Part shown: one piece after another, positions 53,051-62,429 of the stretch
How the letters are laid out: each line of letters opens with the position of its first letter
How positions within the stretch are numbered: the stretch's first letter is position 1
DNA from: Allobosea vaviloviae
GTDB taxonomy: Bacteria > Pseudomonadota > Alphaproteobacteria > Rhizobiales > Beijerinckiaceae
Direction of reading: 5' to 3'
Assembly: GCF_001298265.1 (NCBI RefSeq)
Contig: NZ_LGSZ01000032.1
Location: 1-64,000, forward strand
Length of the DNA stretch: 64,000 bases
The notes under the pieces: model-generated
What the model was told of the DNA's origin: nothing
Seen by the model: only the letters and a program-made list of their open reading frames with translations
Database searches by the model: none
Made by a program: the position numbers and the translations under genes

Positions 53051-54289
53051 TCAGTTCGTCGCGACGGGCGTGATGACGTCGCCGTCGCGCACGAAGGTGC
53101 CGGCGCGCGCGACCACCGTCTCGCCTTCGCTGATGCCCGACACGATCTCGGCGCGGCCGTCGCCGGCGAGGCCGAGCTGGACGGATTTCGTCGTGACCTT
53201 GCCCTCGCTGACGCTCTGCACGGTCGCGCCGGAGCGCCCATAGGTGATCGCCGACAGCGGCAGGGTGACGACCGTCTTGCGCCCGGTCTCGATCATGCCG
53301 CGCGCAAACGAGCCGATCGCCACCGGCGGATTGCCGGTGAGAGACACCCTCACCCGGCCGAGCCGCGAGGCCTTGTCGACTTCGGGCGCGATCAGGCGGA
53401 TCGTGCCCGCCAGCGCCTGCGTTGCGCCGGCCGGCGTCACCGCCACCGGCTGCCCGAGCTTGAGGCCGGGGAGTTCGACCTCGGCGACCTCGGCCTCGAG
53501 TTCCACCGCGCCGTCCTCGATGATGCGGAACAGCGGCTCGGCTGCGGCCAGGGCGGCGGTGGCGCCGAGCCTGGCATTGCGACGGCTGACGATGCCGCCC
53601 TTCGGCGCCCTGATCTCGGTGCGGGCGAGCCTCACCTCGATGTCGCGGCCTTGCGCCGTCGCCAAAGCGCGATCGGCGGTGGCGATGGCGAGCGCCTGCT
53701 TGGCGGAGTTGAGCTTGGCCGCGGCGGCGCGGGCGATGGCATCGCGCTGGTCATAGGTCTCGTTGGAGACGTTGCCGCTGCTGCGCAGGGCCTTGGTGCG
53801 GTCGAAATTGTTGTCGGCGGCGACGAGATTGGCCTGCGCCTCGGCGATCTGGGCCGTGGCCTGGGCGATGCCGGCGTCGGCCCGCGCAATCTGCGCGTCG
53901 TTCTGCGTCTTCTGAACCTCGAGGGTCGTGCGCGACAACCGCGCCAGAACCTGCCCGGCAGCGACGCGGTCGCCCTCCTCGGCCAGGATGTCGACGATGG
54001 ACAGGCCATCGACCTCGGGCTGCACCATGACCTGGTCGCGCGCGATCATCGAACCGGACACCAGGACGCTCTGGACGATCTCGGAGATCTTCGCCTTGGT
54101 CACGGTCACGGAAGGGCCAGCGGCCGGCGCGGTCTGGGCGGCGGCGGGCACCTGAGCCTGTGCCTGCGGAGAAACGGCGACCAGTCCCGCCACCAGCAGG
54201 GACAGCGCGGCAAGGCGCGAAACAGCAGTTGTCTGCGACATGACGTTGGCCTTCGGGGTCTGGGCGGGCGAGTTGGTCGGGCAAGTCAT
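53051..54289 (-). CDS. RND efflux transporter, periplasmic adaptor (MFP)
   Basis: The product is 412 residues from the ATG at 54289, which overlaps the TetR stop as ATGA; an ATG at 54241 is the alternative and gives a tidier signal peptide (AVSRLAALSLLVAGLVAV). It has the HlyD/AcrA structure: lipoyl halves (VMVQPEVDGLSIVDILAEEG; RTEIRAPKGGIVSRRNARLG) around an alpha-hairpin rich in coiled-coil residues (AQIARADAGIAQATAQIAEA), then a beta-barrel. It joins the RND pump to the outer-membrane channel. Confidence 0.9.
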   Translation of the reverse strand: MTCPTNSPAQTPKANVMSQTTAVSRLAALSLLVAGLVAVSPQAQAQVPAAAQTAPAAGPSVTVTKAKISEIVQSVLVSGSMIARDQVMVQPEVDGLSIVDILAEEGDRVAAGQVLARLSRTTLEVQKTQNDAQIARADAGIAQATAQIAEAQANLVAADNNFDRTKALRSSGNVSNETYDQRDAIARAAAAKLNSAKQALAIATADRALATAQGRDIEVRLARTEIRAPKGGIVSRRNARLGATAALAAAEPLFRIIEDGAVELEAEVAEVELPGLKLGQPVAVTPAGATQALAGTIRLIAPEVDKASRLGRVRVSLTGNPPVAIGSFARGMIETGRKTVVTLPLSAITYGRSGATVQSVSEGKVTTKSVQLGLAGDGRAEIVSGISEGETVVARAGTFVRDGDVITPVATN

Positions 54290-54954
54290 GCTGATACGCT
54301 CCCGGGCTCGGGTTGGAGCAGCACATGGGCGAGTCCGCGCATCGCCTTGAACAGGGTCTCCGCCGCCATGGCGGGATCGAACTGGGGATCGGTGGCGCGG
54401 CGGCACAGAAAGCCGTCCGCCATCATGAAGATGGCCTGCAGGAACCGCGCATCGTCGAGATTGGACGGCAGTTCACCATTGGCCTTGGCGCCGGCGATGG
54501 CCTGCGCCAGACCACCGACGACTGTCCCGTCGATCGAGGCGCACATCTGCGCCATCGCCGGATTGCGGGCGGCTTCCGCCCAGATCAGCAGCGCGATGAT
54601 CGATTTTTCGCGCGGCTCATCGACAAGGTGGCGACGTCCCAGTGCCTCGAGCTGATCGAGCACGCTGCCCCTGGCCGGATCGAGCCCGGCGAAATCGGCC
54701 GCGATCAGCGTGCGGTCGCGCTCGGCCATGCCGGCGATGATCGCGTCCTTCGAAGCGAAGTACCGGTAGAGATTACCCGGGCTCATGCCGGCCTCGGCGG
54801 CGACATCCTGCATCGTCGCGGCATGGAAGCCGGCCCGCGCGAACACGCTCTCGGCCGCGTCCAGGATGCGGATCTGGCGCTCCGACGGGCCGCGCTCCGC
54901 GGGCCCGGCGGCCGGCATGCGCTCGGGCGTATCAAGGGCGACAAACGACGGCAC
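54286..54954 (-). CDS. TetR-family repressor of the RND operon
   Basis: The product is 222 residues from the GTG at 54954, which has TTGAGG about seven bases upstream. A longer frame begins with an ATG at 54993, but that codon lies inside a perfect palindromic operator, so the shorter form is more likely. The HTH (RILDAAESVFARAGFHAATM, then QDVAAEAGMSPGNLYRYFAS) is typical of AcrR-like repressors. It is first in the operon TetR-MFP-RND, so it controls its own expression and the pump. Confidence 0.88.
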   Translation of the reverse strand: MPSFVALDTPERMPAAGPAERGPSERQIRILDAAESVFARAGFHAATMQDVAAEAGMSPGNLYRYFASKDAIIAGMAERDRTLIAADFAGLDPARGSVLDQLEALGRRHLVDEPREKSIIALLIWAEAARNPAMAQMCASIDGTVVGGLAQAIAGAKANGELPSNLDDARFLQAIFMMADGFLCRRATDPQFDPAMAAETLFKAMRGLAHVLLQPEPGSVSA

Positions 54955-54962
54955 AAAAGACC

Positions 54963-55000
54963 TCAAGCGATGAGAATGAACGTTCATTCTCATCGCTTGA
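54963..55000. promoter_or_regulatory. Perfect 38-bp palindrome, TetR operator
   Basis: Arms TCAAGCGATGAGAATGAAC (54963-54981) and GTTCATTCTCATCGCTTGA (54982-55000) are exact reverse complements with no spacer. The core GAATGAACGTTCATTC is a classic AcrR/TetR-like dyad, and its length suits two dimers. It sits just upstream of the TetR start, where a bound repressor would block the RND operon. Confidence 0.8.
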
Positions 55001-55221
55001 TTTTACGGGCAAGTCAAGCCGAACGTCGTGAAAGACTGGTTTCGGACCGTTGCCCGCCCCATTCCTGCCCCGATCCGGCATGCGTCCCAGGCGGCCTCGC
55101 CATGCGGCTTCGGCCCATAAATTGCTTGCCTCACCTGTATTGCGACCGCATTCTCGGGCGATGCTCATCGCGTGCTGCCAGTGCCCCTTTCAAGACTGCT
55201 TCCCGGCGACCTGATCTCGCG

Positions 55222-56028
55222 ATGAACGACCACGCGCTTTTGACCCTTCCGATCAGCAAGCTGCGCGCGACGCATCGTCGGCGCCGGCCAGCCTCGCAGC
55301 TTCCCCCGCTCAAGCCTGTCCTGATCGTGCTGCATCAGGAGCATTCGACGTCGGGACGCGTCGGCCGCCTGCTCCAGGCGCGCGGCCATGCGCTCGACAT
55401 CCGCAAGCCGCGCTATGGCGACCCGCTGCCGCAGACGATGGCAGACCATGCCGGCGCCGTGATCTTCGGCGGACCGATGGGCGCCAATGATCCCGATGAT
55501 TTCATCAAGACCGAGATCGACTGGATCGGCACCTGCCTCAGGGAGGACGCGCCCTTCCTCGGCATCTGCCTGGGCGCGCAGATGATGGCCAAGCATCTCG
55601 GCGCCCGCGTCTACACCCATGGCGAGGGTCGCGCCGAGGTCGGCTACTACAAGCTCGACCAGACCGACCATGGCAGGCTCCACGCCACCGAGGCCGGCTT
55701 CGCCTGGCCCGACACCGTCTATCAATGGCATCGCGACGGCTTCGACTGCCCGACAGGAGCGGAATGCCTGGCGACCGGCGGCGATTTCCCGGTGCAGGCG
55801 ATCCGCGCGGAGTCCCGCTGCTACGGCATCCAGTTCCACCCCGAGGTGACCCCGGCGATGATGTGCCGCTGGTCGATCCGCGGCCATGAGCGCACGCTGA
55901 TGCCGGGCGCGCAGCTGCGCCACATGCATCTCGACGGCTGGTATCAATACGATCCGGCCATCCGGCTCTGGCTGGACGGCTTCCTCGACCACTGGCTCAA
56001 GGCCCCCGCAGAGGCAGCAAGCGTTTGA
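55222..56028 (+). CDS. Class I glutamine amidotransferase
   Basis: The product is 268 residues from the ATG at 55222. The class I GATase domain has the nucleophile in FLGICLGAQMMAKHLG with Cys about 116, FGGPMGANDPDDF near 81-93, and the His/Glu pair in IQFHPEVTPAMM. No synthetase domain is fused, as in GMP synthase-like homologues that act on small amides or gamma-glutamyl compounds. It is followed by an FAD oxidoreductase gene in a 4-base overlap, which suggests a joint role, perhaps in degrading gamma-glutamyl or amino-acid substrates. Confidence 0.82.
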   Translation: MNDHALLTLPISKLRATHRRRRPASQLPPLKPVLIVLHQEHSTSGRVGRLLQARGHALDIRKPRYGDPLPQTMADHAGAVIFGGPMGANDPDDFIKTEIDWIGTCLREDAPFLGICLGAQMMAKHLGARVYTHGEGRAEVGYYKLDQTDHGRLHATEAGFAWPDTVYQWHRDGFDCPTGAECLATGGDFPVQAIRAESRCYGIQFHPEVTPAMMCRWSIRGHERTLMPGAQLRHMHLDGWYQYDPAIRLWLDGFLDHWLKAPAEAASV

Positions 56029-57269
56029 CCCGTACAGCCATCGTTCTCGGCGCCGGCATGGTCGGCGTCTCCTGCGCGCTGTCGCTCCAGAAGCGCGGTT
56101 TTGCCGTGACGCTGATCGACCGGCGCGAACCCGGCCGCGAGACCTCCTACGGCAACGCAGGCGTGCTCGCCGCCTCCTCCTTCGTCCCGCTGAACAACCC
56201 CTCGCTCTATGCGAAGATCGCCGACTATCTCGGCAACCGCCATCCTGCGCTCAATCTCAGCTGGCGGCGGGCGCTCGGCCGGCCGGGCTGGCTGCTGCGC
56301 TTTCTCTGGGAGGCCCGCCCTTCGCAGGCGAAGGCCCGCATCGCGGCCCTGCAGTCCCTGACCGAAAGCACGGTCGCGCGCCACCGCGCCCTGATGGCCG
56401 AAGCCGGCGTCTCGCACCGCCTCCGCGAGACCGGGACGCTCAAGCTCTGGCGCACCGAGGCCGGCCATGCCGCCGCGCAGGCGGAGCACGACTTCCTGCA
56501 GGCACATGGCATTGAGGCGCAGGTCCTGGACCGGCAGGGCATCTCCGGCATCGAGCCGAGCCTCAACCCGATCTTTCCGGCCGGGCTCCTGATTCCCTGC
56601 GTCGGTTCGGTCGATTCCCCCGGCGCGGTCACGGCGGCCTATGCCGCACTCTTCGCGGAACGCGGCGGGCGCATCGAGCAGGCCGCCGTCAGCGGGCTCG
56701 CCCGCCATGACGCTGCCGGCTGGCGCGCCAGCACGACGACGGGACGCTTCGAGGCTGAGGTCGCTGTGGTCGCGCTCGGCCCCTGGACCGGCGATCTGCT
56801 GAAGCCGCTCGGGCTCGATCCCGGGCTCGATGTCGAGCGGGGCTACCACCGCCATCTCCAACCGCAGGCCGGCACAAGCCTGTCGCGGCCGGTCTATGAT
56901 GTCGATGGCGCCTATTACATGGCGCCGATGGAGCAGGGTTTCCGCATCACCAGCGGCGTCGACCTGTCGTTCCGCGACGCGCCCGACGAGCACCGCCAGA
57001 TCGAGGCCGCCACGGCCGCTGCCCACGAGGCCTTTCCGCTCGGCGAGGTCGTCGGCGAAACCTGGCGCGGCGCCCGTCCGACCCTGCCGGATTCACTGCC
57101 GATGATCGGCGAGGCGCCACGCAACCCCGGCCTCTGGCTCGCCTTCGGCCACCAGCATATCGGCTTCTCGACCGGCCCGATCACCGGCGAGATCATCGCG
57201 GCCATGGTCTGCGGCGAGACGCCGCCGATCGACCCGATGCCGTTTTCGCCGGGGCGGTTCATCGGCTGA
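56025..57269 (+). CDS. FAD-dependent oxidoreductase, D-amino acid dehydrogenase type (DadA-like)
   Basis: The 414-residue protein starts at a TTG that overlaps the stop of the amidotransferase gene (TTGA). It has the dinucleotide-binding TRTAIVLGAGMVGVSCALSL, then REPGRETSYGNAGVLAASSF, the DadA-like segment, and near the end GARPTLPDSLPMIGEAPRNP and GLWLAFGHQHIGFSTGPITG. Enzymes of this group oxidise D-amino acids or glycine/proline derivatives and pass electrons to quinone. Substrate not established. Confidence 0.85.
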   Translation: MTRTAIVLGAGMVGVSCALSLQKRGFAVTLIDRREPGRETSYGNAGVLAASSFVPLNNPSLYAKIADYLGNRHPALNLSWRRALGRPGWLLRFLWEARPSQAKARIAALQSLTESTVARHRALMAEAGVSHRLRETGTLKLWRTEAGHAAAQAEHDFLQAHGIEAQVLDRQGISGIEPSLNPIFPAGLLIPCVGSVDSPGAVTAAYAALFAERGGRIEQAAVSGLARHDAAGWRASTTTGRFEAEVAVVALGPWTGDLLKPLGLDPGLDVERGYHRHLQPQAGTSLSRPVYDVDGAYYMAPMEQGFRITSGVDLSFRDAPDEHRQIEAATAAAHEAFPLGEVVGETWRGARPTLPDSLPMIGEAPRNPGLWLAFGHQHIGFSTGPITGEIIAAMVCGETPPIDPMPFSPGRFIG

Positions 57270-57575
57270 CAGCCTGCCCTTGGCGTCATGGTCGCGGCCC
57301 CTGGCGTCATGGTCGGGCTTGACCCGACCATCCCGGAAACCAGTGCCCTCTTGTCCTGAGATTCTCGGGTCTTCGCGGAGTTTATCCTTGGGCCGATCGA
57401 AGATCGGACCCGAGGGCTACGCCCGAGAATGACGCTGTGCGCCGGGCGCCTGAAAATTCGCCAGCGTGTGTCGGTTGGCGTGTTCGGCGAGAACCGGAGC
57501 GGAGCGGACTTATGTCCGTGAGCACCGGAAGCGCAGCCGGCCGCGTTAGACGGCCGCGCTCGCGGATTTTCGCCC
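57270..57575. other. Intergenic stretch of REP-like palindromes
   Basis: Palindromes lie in series. ATGGTCGGG (57319-ish) and CCCGACCAT occur near 57309-57331. The dispersed element seen upstream of obgE occurs at 57358-57434 with arms ATTCTCGGG (57361-57369) and CCCGAGAAT (57422-57430), here with a longer middle part. A GC-rich hairpin region near 57535-57556 (CGGCCGCG-TTAGA-CGGCCGCG) precedes the sdhB stop. I see no gene. Their placement between convergent operons suits transcription termination. Confidence 0.5.
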
Positions 57576-58364
57576 TCAGACCTGGCGGGTGACCATCATC
57601 TTTTTCACTTCCGCGATCGCCTTCGCCGGGTTCAGACCCTTCGGGCAGGCATTCGCGCAGTTCATGATGGTGTGGCAGCGATAGAGCCGGAAGGGGTCTT
57701 CCAGATCGTCGAGCCGCTCGCCGGTCGCCTCGTCGCGGCTATCGATCAGCCAGCGATAGGCCTGCAGCAGGGCGGCGGGGCCGAGATAGCGGTCGCCGTT
57801 CCACCAATAGCTCGGGCAGGAGGTCGAGCAGCAGGCGCAGAGAATGCACTCATAGAGCCCGTCGAGCTTCTCGCGGTCCTCCTTGCCCTGCGCCCATTCC
57901 TTCTCGGGCGCCGGCGTCGTCGTCTTCAGCCAGGGCTCGATCGAGGCGTGCTGGGCGTAGAAGCGCGTCAGGTCCGGCACGAGGTCCTTGATGACGGGCA
58001 TGTGCGGCAGCGGGTAGATCGCGACCTTGTTGCCCTTGCCGCCGCATTCGTCGATGCCGGTGGTGCAGGCGAGGCCGTTCTTCCCGTCCATGTTCATGGC
58101 GCAGGAGCCGCAGATGCCCTCGCGGCAGGAGCGGCGGAAGGTCAGCGTCGGGTCGATCTTGGACTTGATCCAGATCAGCGCGTCCAGGACCATCGGCCCG
58201 CAATCCTCGCGGTCGACAAAGTAAGTGTCGGTGCGCGGATTCTCGGTGTCGTCGGGGCTCCATCGATAGACCTTGAACTCGGTCAGCTTGCTGGCGCCGG
58301 CCGGCTTCGGCCAGGTCTTGCCCGCGACAAGGCGGGAGTTCTGCGGGAGATTGAATTCGGCCAT
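57576..58364 (-). CDS. sdhB: Succinate dehydrogenase iron-sulfur subunit
   Basis: The 262-residue subunit has the three cluster motifs in order: a [2Fe-2S] site in [16 protein letters not shown] with the later AC of GLACTT, a [4Fe-4S] site [16 protein letters not shown], and a [3Fe-4S] site [16 protein letters not shown]. It carries electrons from FAD to the quinone. It is last in the operon sdhC-sdhD-sdhA-sdhB on the minus strand and starts 14 bases after the sdhA stop. Confidence 0.96.
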   Translation of the reverse strand: MAEFNLPQNSRLVAGKTWPKPAGASKLTEFKVYRWSPDDTENPRTDTYFVDREDCGPMVLDALIWIKSKIDPTLTFRRSCREGICGSCAMNMDGKNGLACTTGIDECGGKGNKVAIYPLPHMPVIKDLVPDLTRFYAQHASIEPWLKTTTPAPEKEWAQGKEDREKLDGLYECILCACCSTSCPSYWWNGDRYLGPAALLQAYRWLIDSRDEATGERLDDLEDPFRLYRCHTIMNCANACPKGLNPAKAIAEVKKMMVTRQV

Positions 58365-58378
58365 CTGTCAGATCGTCC

Positions 58379-60211
58379 TCAATACACCCGCGCCTTGGGC
58401 TTGATGTACTCGATGTCGTTCGAGAGCGTGTAGGTGTGGACCGGGCGGTCATCGACAGAGACCGTGCGCTGCTCGTCGTCGATCCAGGCGAGCGTGTGCT
58501 TCATCCAGTCCTTGTCGTCGCGGTTCGGATAGTCCTCGCGAGCATGGGCGCCACGGCTTTCCGGACGCTGCAGGGCGGAGTCCATGGTGACGACCGCCTG
58601 GGTGATCAGGTTGTCGAATTCCAGCGTCTCGATCAGGTCCGAGTTCCAGATCAGCGAGCGGTCGGTGGTGCCGATATCGGGCAGCCCGTCCCAGACCTCG
58701 TGGATCAGCTTGTGGCCCTCTTCCAGCGTCTCGCCGGTGCGGTAGACCGCGCAATTGTCCTGCATGATCCGCTGCATGCGCCCGCGCAGTTCCGCCGTCG
58801 GGGTGCCACCCGAGGCGTTACGGTACTTGTCGAGACGGGTCAGCGCCAGATCGGCCGAGTTCTTCGGCAGTTCCGGCTGCTTTTCGCCGGCGGTGACCGT
58901 ATCGGCGCAGCGCAGGCCGGCCGCGCGGCCGAAGACCACGAGGTCGATCAGCGAGTTCGAGCCCAGCCGGTTGGCGCCATGCACGGAGACGCAGGCCGCC
59001 TCGCCGATCGCCATCAGGCCCGGCACCACGGTGTCGGGGTTGCCGTCGACCTTGGTCAGGACCTCGCCGTGAAAGTTCGTGGGGATGCCGCCCATGTTGT
59101 AATGCACCGTCGGGATGACCGGGATCGGCTCGCGTGTCACGTCGACGCCGGCGAAGATCTTGGCGCTCTCGGAGATGCCCGGCAGGCGCTCATGCAGGAT
59201 CTTCGGATCCAGATGGTCGAGATGCAGGTAGATGTGGTCCTTGTTCTTGCCGACGCCGCGCCCGCCACGGATTTCCATGGTCATCGAGCGCGAGACGACG
59301 TCGCGCGAGGCCAGGTCCTTGGCTGAGGGGGCATAGCGCTCCATGAAGCGCTCGCCCTCGGAATTGGTCAGGTAGCCGCCTTCGCCGCGCGCGCCCTCGG
59401 TGATCAGGCAGCCCGAGCCGTAGATGCCGGTCGGGTGGAACTGCACGAACTCCATGTCCTGCATCGGCAGGCCGGCGCGCAGCACCATGCCGCCACCGTC
59501 GCCGGTGCAGGTATGGGCCGAGGTCGCGGAGAAATAGGAGCGGCCATAGCCGCCCGTCGCCAGGATCGTCTGCTGCGAGCGGAAGCGGTGCAGCGTGCCG
59601 TCATCGAGCTTGAGCGCGATCACGCCGCGGCAATGCCCGTCCTCGTCCATGATCAGGTCGATGGCGAAGTATTCGATGAAGAACTCGGTGTTGTAGCGCA
59701 GCGCCTGGCCATAGAGCGTGTGCAGCATGGCGTGGCCGGTGCGGTCGGCCGCCGCGCAGGTGCGCTGGGCCGGCGGACCCTCGCCGAATTCGGTGGTCAT
59801 GCCGCCGAAGGGGCGCTGGTAGATCTTGCCGTCCTCGGTGCGCGAGAACGGCACGCCCCAATGCTCGAGCTCGTAGACGGCGGCGGGCGCATTGCGGACG
59901 AGATATTCGATCGCGTCCTGGTCGCCGAGCCAATCCGACCCCTTGACGGTGTCGAACATGTGCCACTGCCAGGTGTCCTTGCCCATATTGCCGAGCGAGG
60001 CGGCGACGCCGCCCTGGGCTGCGACCGTATGCGAGCGCGTCGGGAACACCTTGGAGATGCAGGCGGTGCGCAGGCCGGCCTGCGAACAGCCGACGGTGGC
60101 GCGAAGGCCGGCACCGCCCGCGCCGACGACGACGACGTCGAAGGTGTGGTCGGTGATCGCATAGGCCTGGCCGGCATAGGCCGGGACCGGACGGGACTTG
60201 GTGATCGCCAT
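58379..60211 (-). CDS. sdhA: Succinate dehydrogenase flavoprotein subunit
   Basis: The product is 610 residues from the ATG at 60211 with GGAGG upstream. It has the FAD-binding [15 protein letters not shown], the covalent-FAD histidine in [13 protein letters not shown], the active-site loop [20 protein letters not shown] and the C-terminal [11 protein letters not shown]. It oxidises succinate to fumarate in the TCA cycle and passes electrons to SdhB. It follows sdhD by four bases. Confidence 0.96.
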   Translation of the reverse strand: MAITKSRPVPAYAGQAYAITDHTFDVVVVGAGGAGLRATVGCSQAGLRTACISKVFPTRSHTVAAQGGVAASLGNMGKDTWQWHMFDTVKGSDWLGDQDAIEYLVRNAPAAVYELEHWGVPFSRTEDGKIYQRPFGGMTTEFGEGPPAQRTCAAADRTGHAMLHTLYGQALRYNTEFFIEYFAIDLIMDEDGHCRGVIALKLDDGTLHRFRSQQTILATGGYGRSYFSATSAHTCTGDGGGMVLRAGLPMQDMEFVQFHPTGIYGSGCLITEGARGEGGYLTNSEGERFMERYAPSAKDLASRDVVSRSMTMEIRGGRGVGKNKDHIYLHLDHLDPKILHERLPGISESAKIFAGVDVTREPIPVIPTVHYNMGGIPTNFHGEVLTKVDGNPDTVVPGLMAIGEAACVSVHGANRLGSNSLIDLVVFGRAAGLRCADTVTAGEKQPELPKNSADLALTRLDKYRNASGGTPTAELRGRMQRIMQDNCAVYRTGETLEEGHKLIHEVWDGLPDIGTTDRSLIWNSDLIETLEFDNLITQAVVTMDSALQRPESRGAHAREDYPNRDDKDWMKHTLAWIDDEQRTVSVDDRPVHTYTLSNDIEYIKPKARVY

Positions 60212-60215
60212 CGGA

Positions 60216-60608
60216 TCAGCCTCCAAACGAGAGCTTCAGCACCGCGAAGACGCAAGCTGCGCCGACCGCGATCGCAAAGAAGGTATTGGCCATCACGGCC
60301 GCGATCTTGGCGCCCTCGCCATGGACGTAGTCCTCGATCACGACCTGCATGCCGATCCGCATATGGACCGTTCCCGATACGACGAAGAGCAGCATCAGGA
60401 TCGCCACCAGCGGGTGCGACAGAATGGCAAGGGCCGCCGGATAGGGCTTTCCGAAGAGGCGGATCACCACGCACAGGAAGATCAGCGTCAGGACGACGTT
60501 GGCCACCGCCGTGACGCGCTGGAGCCAGAAATGTCCGGTGCCGGATTTGGCGGAACCGAGGCCGCGAACCCGCGACAGGGGCGTGCGCATGGAGGAGTTG
60601 GAATGCAT
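60216..60608 (-). CDS. sdhD: Succinate dehydrogenase membrane anchor subunit D
   Basis: The product is 130 residues from the ATG at 60608 with AGGAGG upstream. It has three hydrophobic helices ([60 protein letters not shown]) and the SdhD pattern HFWLQRVTA and [18 protein letters not shown], with the haem-ligand His and a quinone-site Asp-Tyr. It lies between sdhC and sdhA in the operon. Confidence 0.9.
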   Translation of the reverse strand: MHSNSSMRTPLSRVRGLGSAKSGTGHFWLQRVTAVANVVLTLIFLCVVIRLFGKPYPAALAILSHPLVAILMLLFVVSGTVHMRIGMQVVIEDYVHGEGAKIAAVMANTFFAIAVGAACVFAVLKLSFGG

Positions 60609-60619
60609 CGTCTGCCTCC

Positions 60620-61015
60620 TCAACGAACGACGTAGGCGACGATCCAGACGAGCAATGTCAGCCCGCCTGAAACGAAGACGCTGTACTTGGCCATGTTCAT
60701 CCGGGTCTGCGGCTCGTAGCCATAGCCCATGTCCCAGACGAAATGCCTGAGACCACCGACCATGTGGTGCAGCAGCGCGAAGGAATACAAAAACAGCACC
60801 AGCCGCCCGAGGATCGATCCGGCGATCCACTGCGCGGTCTCGAAGGCGGCCGGACCGGATGCGGCAGCGACCAGCCAGGCCGCGATGAGCACGGTGCCGC
60901 CATAGAGCGCACAACCCGTGGCCCGATGCGCGATCGACATCGCCATGGTCCAGGACCAGCGATAGATCTGCAGATGCGGCGAAAGCGGGCGCGCCGCCTG
61001 TTTGACCTCGGCCAA
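60620..61015 (-). CDS. sdhC: Succinate dehydrogenase cytochrome b556 subunit
   Basis: The 131-residue subunit starts at a TTG with GGAG six bases upstream. It has the SdhC signature [20 protein letters not shown] and AHRATG, three helices, and the haem-binding motif [15 protein letters not shown] with the ligand His. With SdhD it forms the quinone and haem b site. It is the first gene of sdhCDAB. Confidence 0.94.
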   Translation of the reverse strand: MAEVKQAARPLSPHLQIYRWSWTMAMSIAHRATGCALYGGTVLIAAWLVAAASGPAAFETAQWIAGSILGRLVLFLYSFALLHHMVGGLRHFVWDMGYGYEPQTRMNMAKYSVFVSGGLTLLVWIVAYVVR

Positions 61016-61242
61016 GATCGTTCTCCGACTCAGATGGCCCTGCGGCAGGCCTTATCCATTTGGGATCGTTCTAGAGTGTCTGGCTCTGTAACGAAACCGG
61101 AACCCTGCTGCAATGCGGCATGCTCACAGCGAAGTGACAGACACCATAATCTGTCATTCGTTACCGAAAACCGCAGGGAGCGCGAAAAATGGCGACAGAC
61201 GTTGCGCGCGCGATCGGCCCCGACCCTGCCTCGAGCCCTGCC

Positions 61243-62316
61243 CTACCGCGGCAGCAGCGCCCAGTAGTCGAGATCGAGGATGACATCCGTGGCATACTGG
61301 TCGCCCGATTTCAGCGGGTGGTCGGCACAAGTGCGGTTCTTGGCCGCGACGAGCCGCAGCCGCAGCGCCCCGACATCCCTGCGGCCGGGAAGCGCCGCCA
61401 CCTCCAGCACCTCGCTCCAGGCGAAGACCGTATCGCCTGCAAACAGCGGCGCGACATGGCGCCCGCCATTGATCGCGGCGATGTGGAAGGCATTGCCGAG
61501 ACCGTTGAAGGACAAGGCCCGCGCCAGGCTGATGACATGGCCGCCATAGATCAGCCGCTTGCCGAAGCGGGTCTCGCGCGCACTATGCGCATCGAAATGC
61601 ACCTTGGCTGTGTTCTGGTAGAGCCTGGTGGCGATCTGGTGCTCGGCCTCTTCTACCGTCATGCCGTCGACATGGTCGATGCGCTCGCCCGCCGCATAAT
61701 CGCCCCAGCGGAAGGGGCTGCCGGCCAGCGCGTCGTCATAGGCGGAGAGGTCGAGCAGCGGGCAACCCTGGCCGAGCTCCTCCGGCGGCACCGCCTTGGG
61801 CAGATCCGGCACAAGTTCGGCATGGGCAGGCGTGCCCGGCTGGCGTTTGCGCACCAGCACCCAGCGCACATAGCTCAGCACGATCTCAGCCCTCTGGTTG
61901 CGGCCGACCGAGCGTACATAGACGATGCCCGCATCGCCCGACGAGGTCTGCTTCAGGCCGATCACCTCCGACGTCGCCGACAGCGTATCGCCCGGAAACA
62001 CCGGCGCGAGGAAGCGCCCATCGGCATAGCCGAGATTGGCGACCGCATTGATCGAGACGTCGGGCACCGTCTTGCCGAAGACGATGTGGAACACCAGCAT
62101 GTCGTCGACGGGCGCGGCGGGATAGCCGATCCCCCGGGCGAAAGCATCCGAGGACTGCACCGCGAAACGCGGCCCGTAGAGCGCCGTATAGAGCGAGACA
62201 TCGCCCGAGGTGACCGTGCGCGGCGTCGCATGGACGATCATGTCGCCGAGATGGAAGTCCTCGAAGAAGCGCCCGGCGCTGGTCTTCGGCAGGGTCTGAT
62301 GGGTCGATCCAGGCAT
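61243..62316 (-). CDS. mcd: Mesaconyl-CoA hydratase / beta-methylmalyl-CoA dehydratase
   Basis: The 357-residue protein has two MaoC-like hotdog halves. The N-terminal half has FFEDFHLGDMIVHATPRTVT and FHIVFGKTVPDVSINAVANL; the C-terminal half has ERIDHVDGMTVEEAEHQIAT, TRLYQNTAKVHFDAH and GGHVISLARALSFNGLGNAF. It closely resembles Methylobacterium/Rhodobacter Mcd, the reversible hydratase that forms beta-methylmalyl-CoA from mesaconyl-CoA in the ethylmalonyl-CoA pathway. That pathway lets C1- or acetate-using bacteria without isocitrate lyase regenerate glyoxylate. It lies upstream of sdhC on the same strand with a 227-base gap. Confidence 0.9.
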   Translation of the reverse strand: MPGSTHQTLPKTSAGRFFEDFHLGDMIVHATPRTVTSGDVSLYTALYGPRFAVQSSDAFARGIGYPAAPVDDMLVFHIVFGKTVPDVSINAVANLGYADGRFLAPVFPGDTLSATSEVIGLKQTSSGDAGIVYVRSVGRNQRAEIVLSYVRWVLVRKRQPGTPAHAELVPDLPKAVPPEELGQGCPLLDLSAYDDALAGSPFRWGDYAAGERIDHVDGMTVEEAEHQIATRLYQNTAKVHFDAHSARETRFGKRLIYGGHVISLARALSFNGLGNAFHIAAINGGRHVAPLFAGDTVFAWSEVLEVAALPGRRDVGALRLRLVAAKNRTCADHPLKSGDQYATDVILDLDYWALLPR

Positions 62317-62429
62317 GGGTCCGCTCGCAATGGGCTGCGAGCGATTGTGCGCCGCAGCGGGCGCCAGCGTCCAGCCCCGGCGGGATGCGACGAAGGACCG
62401 AGTAGGCGGACGACCGATCAGCCCGCGGA

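Noticed and set aside
49862..54655. A 1597-codon open frame on the plus strand opposite the RND and MFP genes
   Set aside because: It mirrors the high-GC codon pattern of the genes on the other strand, is dominated by D, R, G and H, and has no family-like sequence.
54955..54993. ATG at 54993 as the TetR start
   Set aside because: It lies inside the perfect palindromic operator, and the extra residues are not family-like; the GTG at 54954 has a ribosome site.
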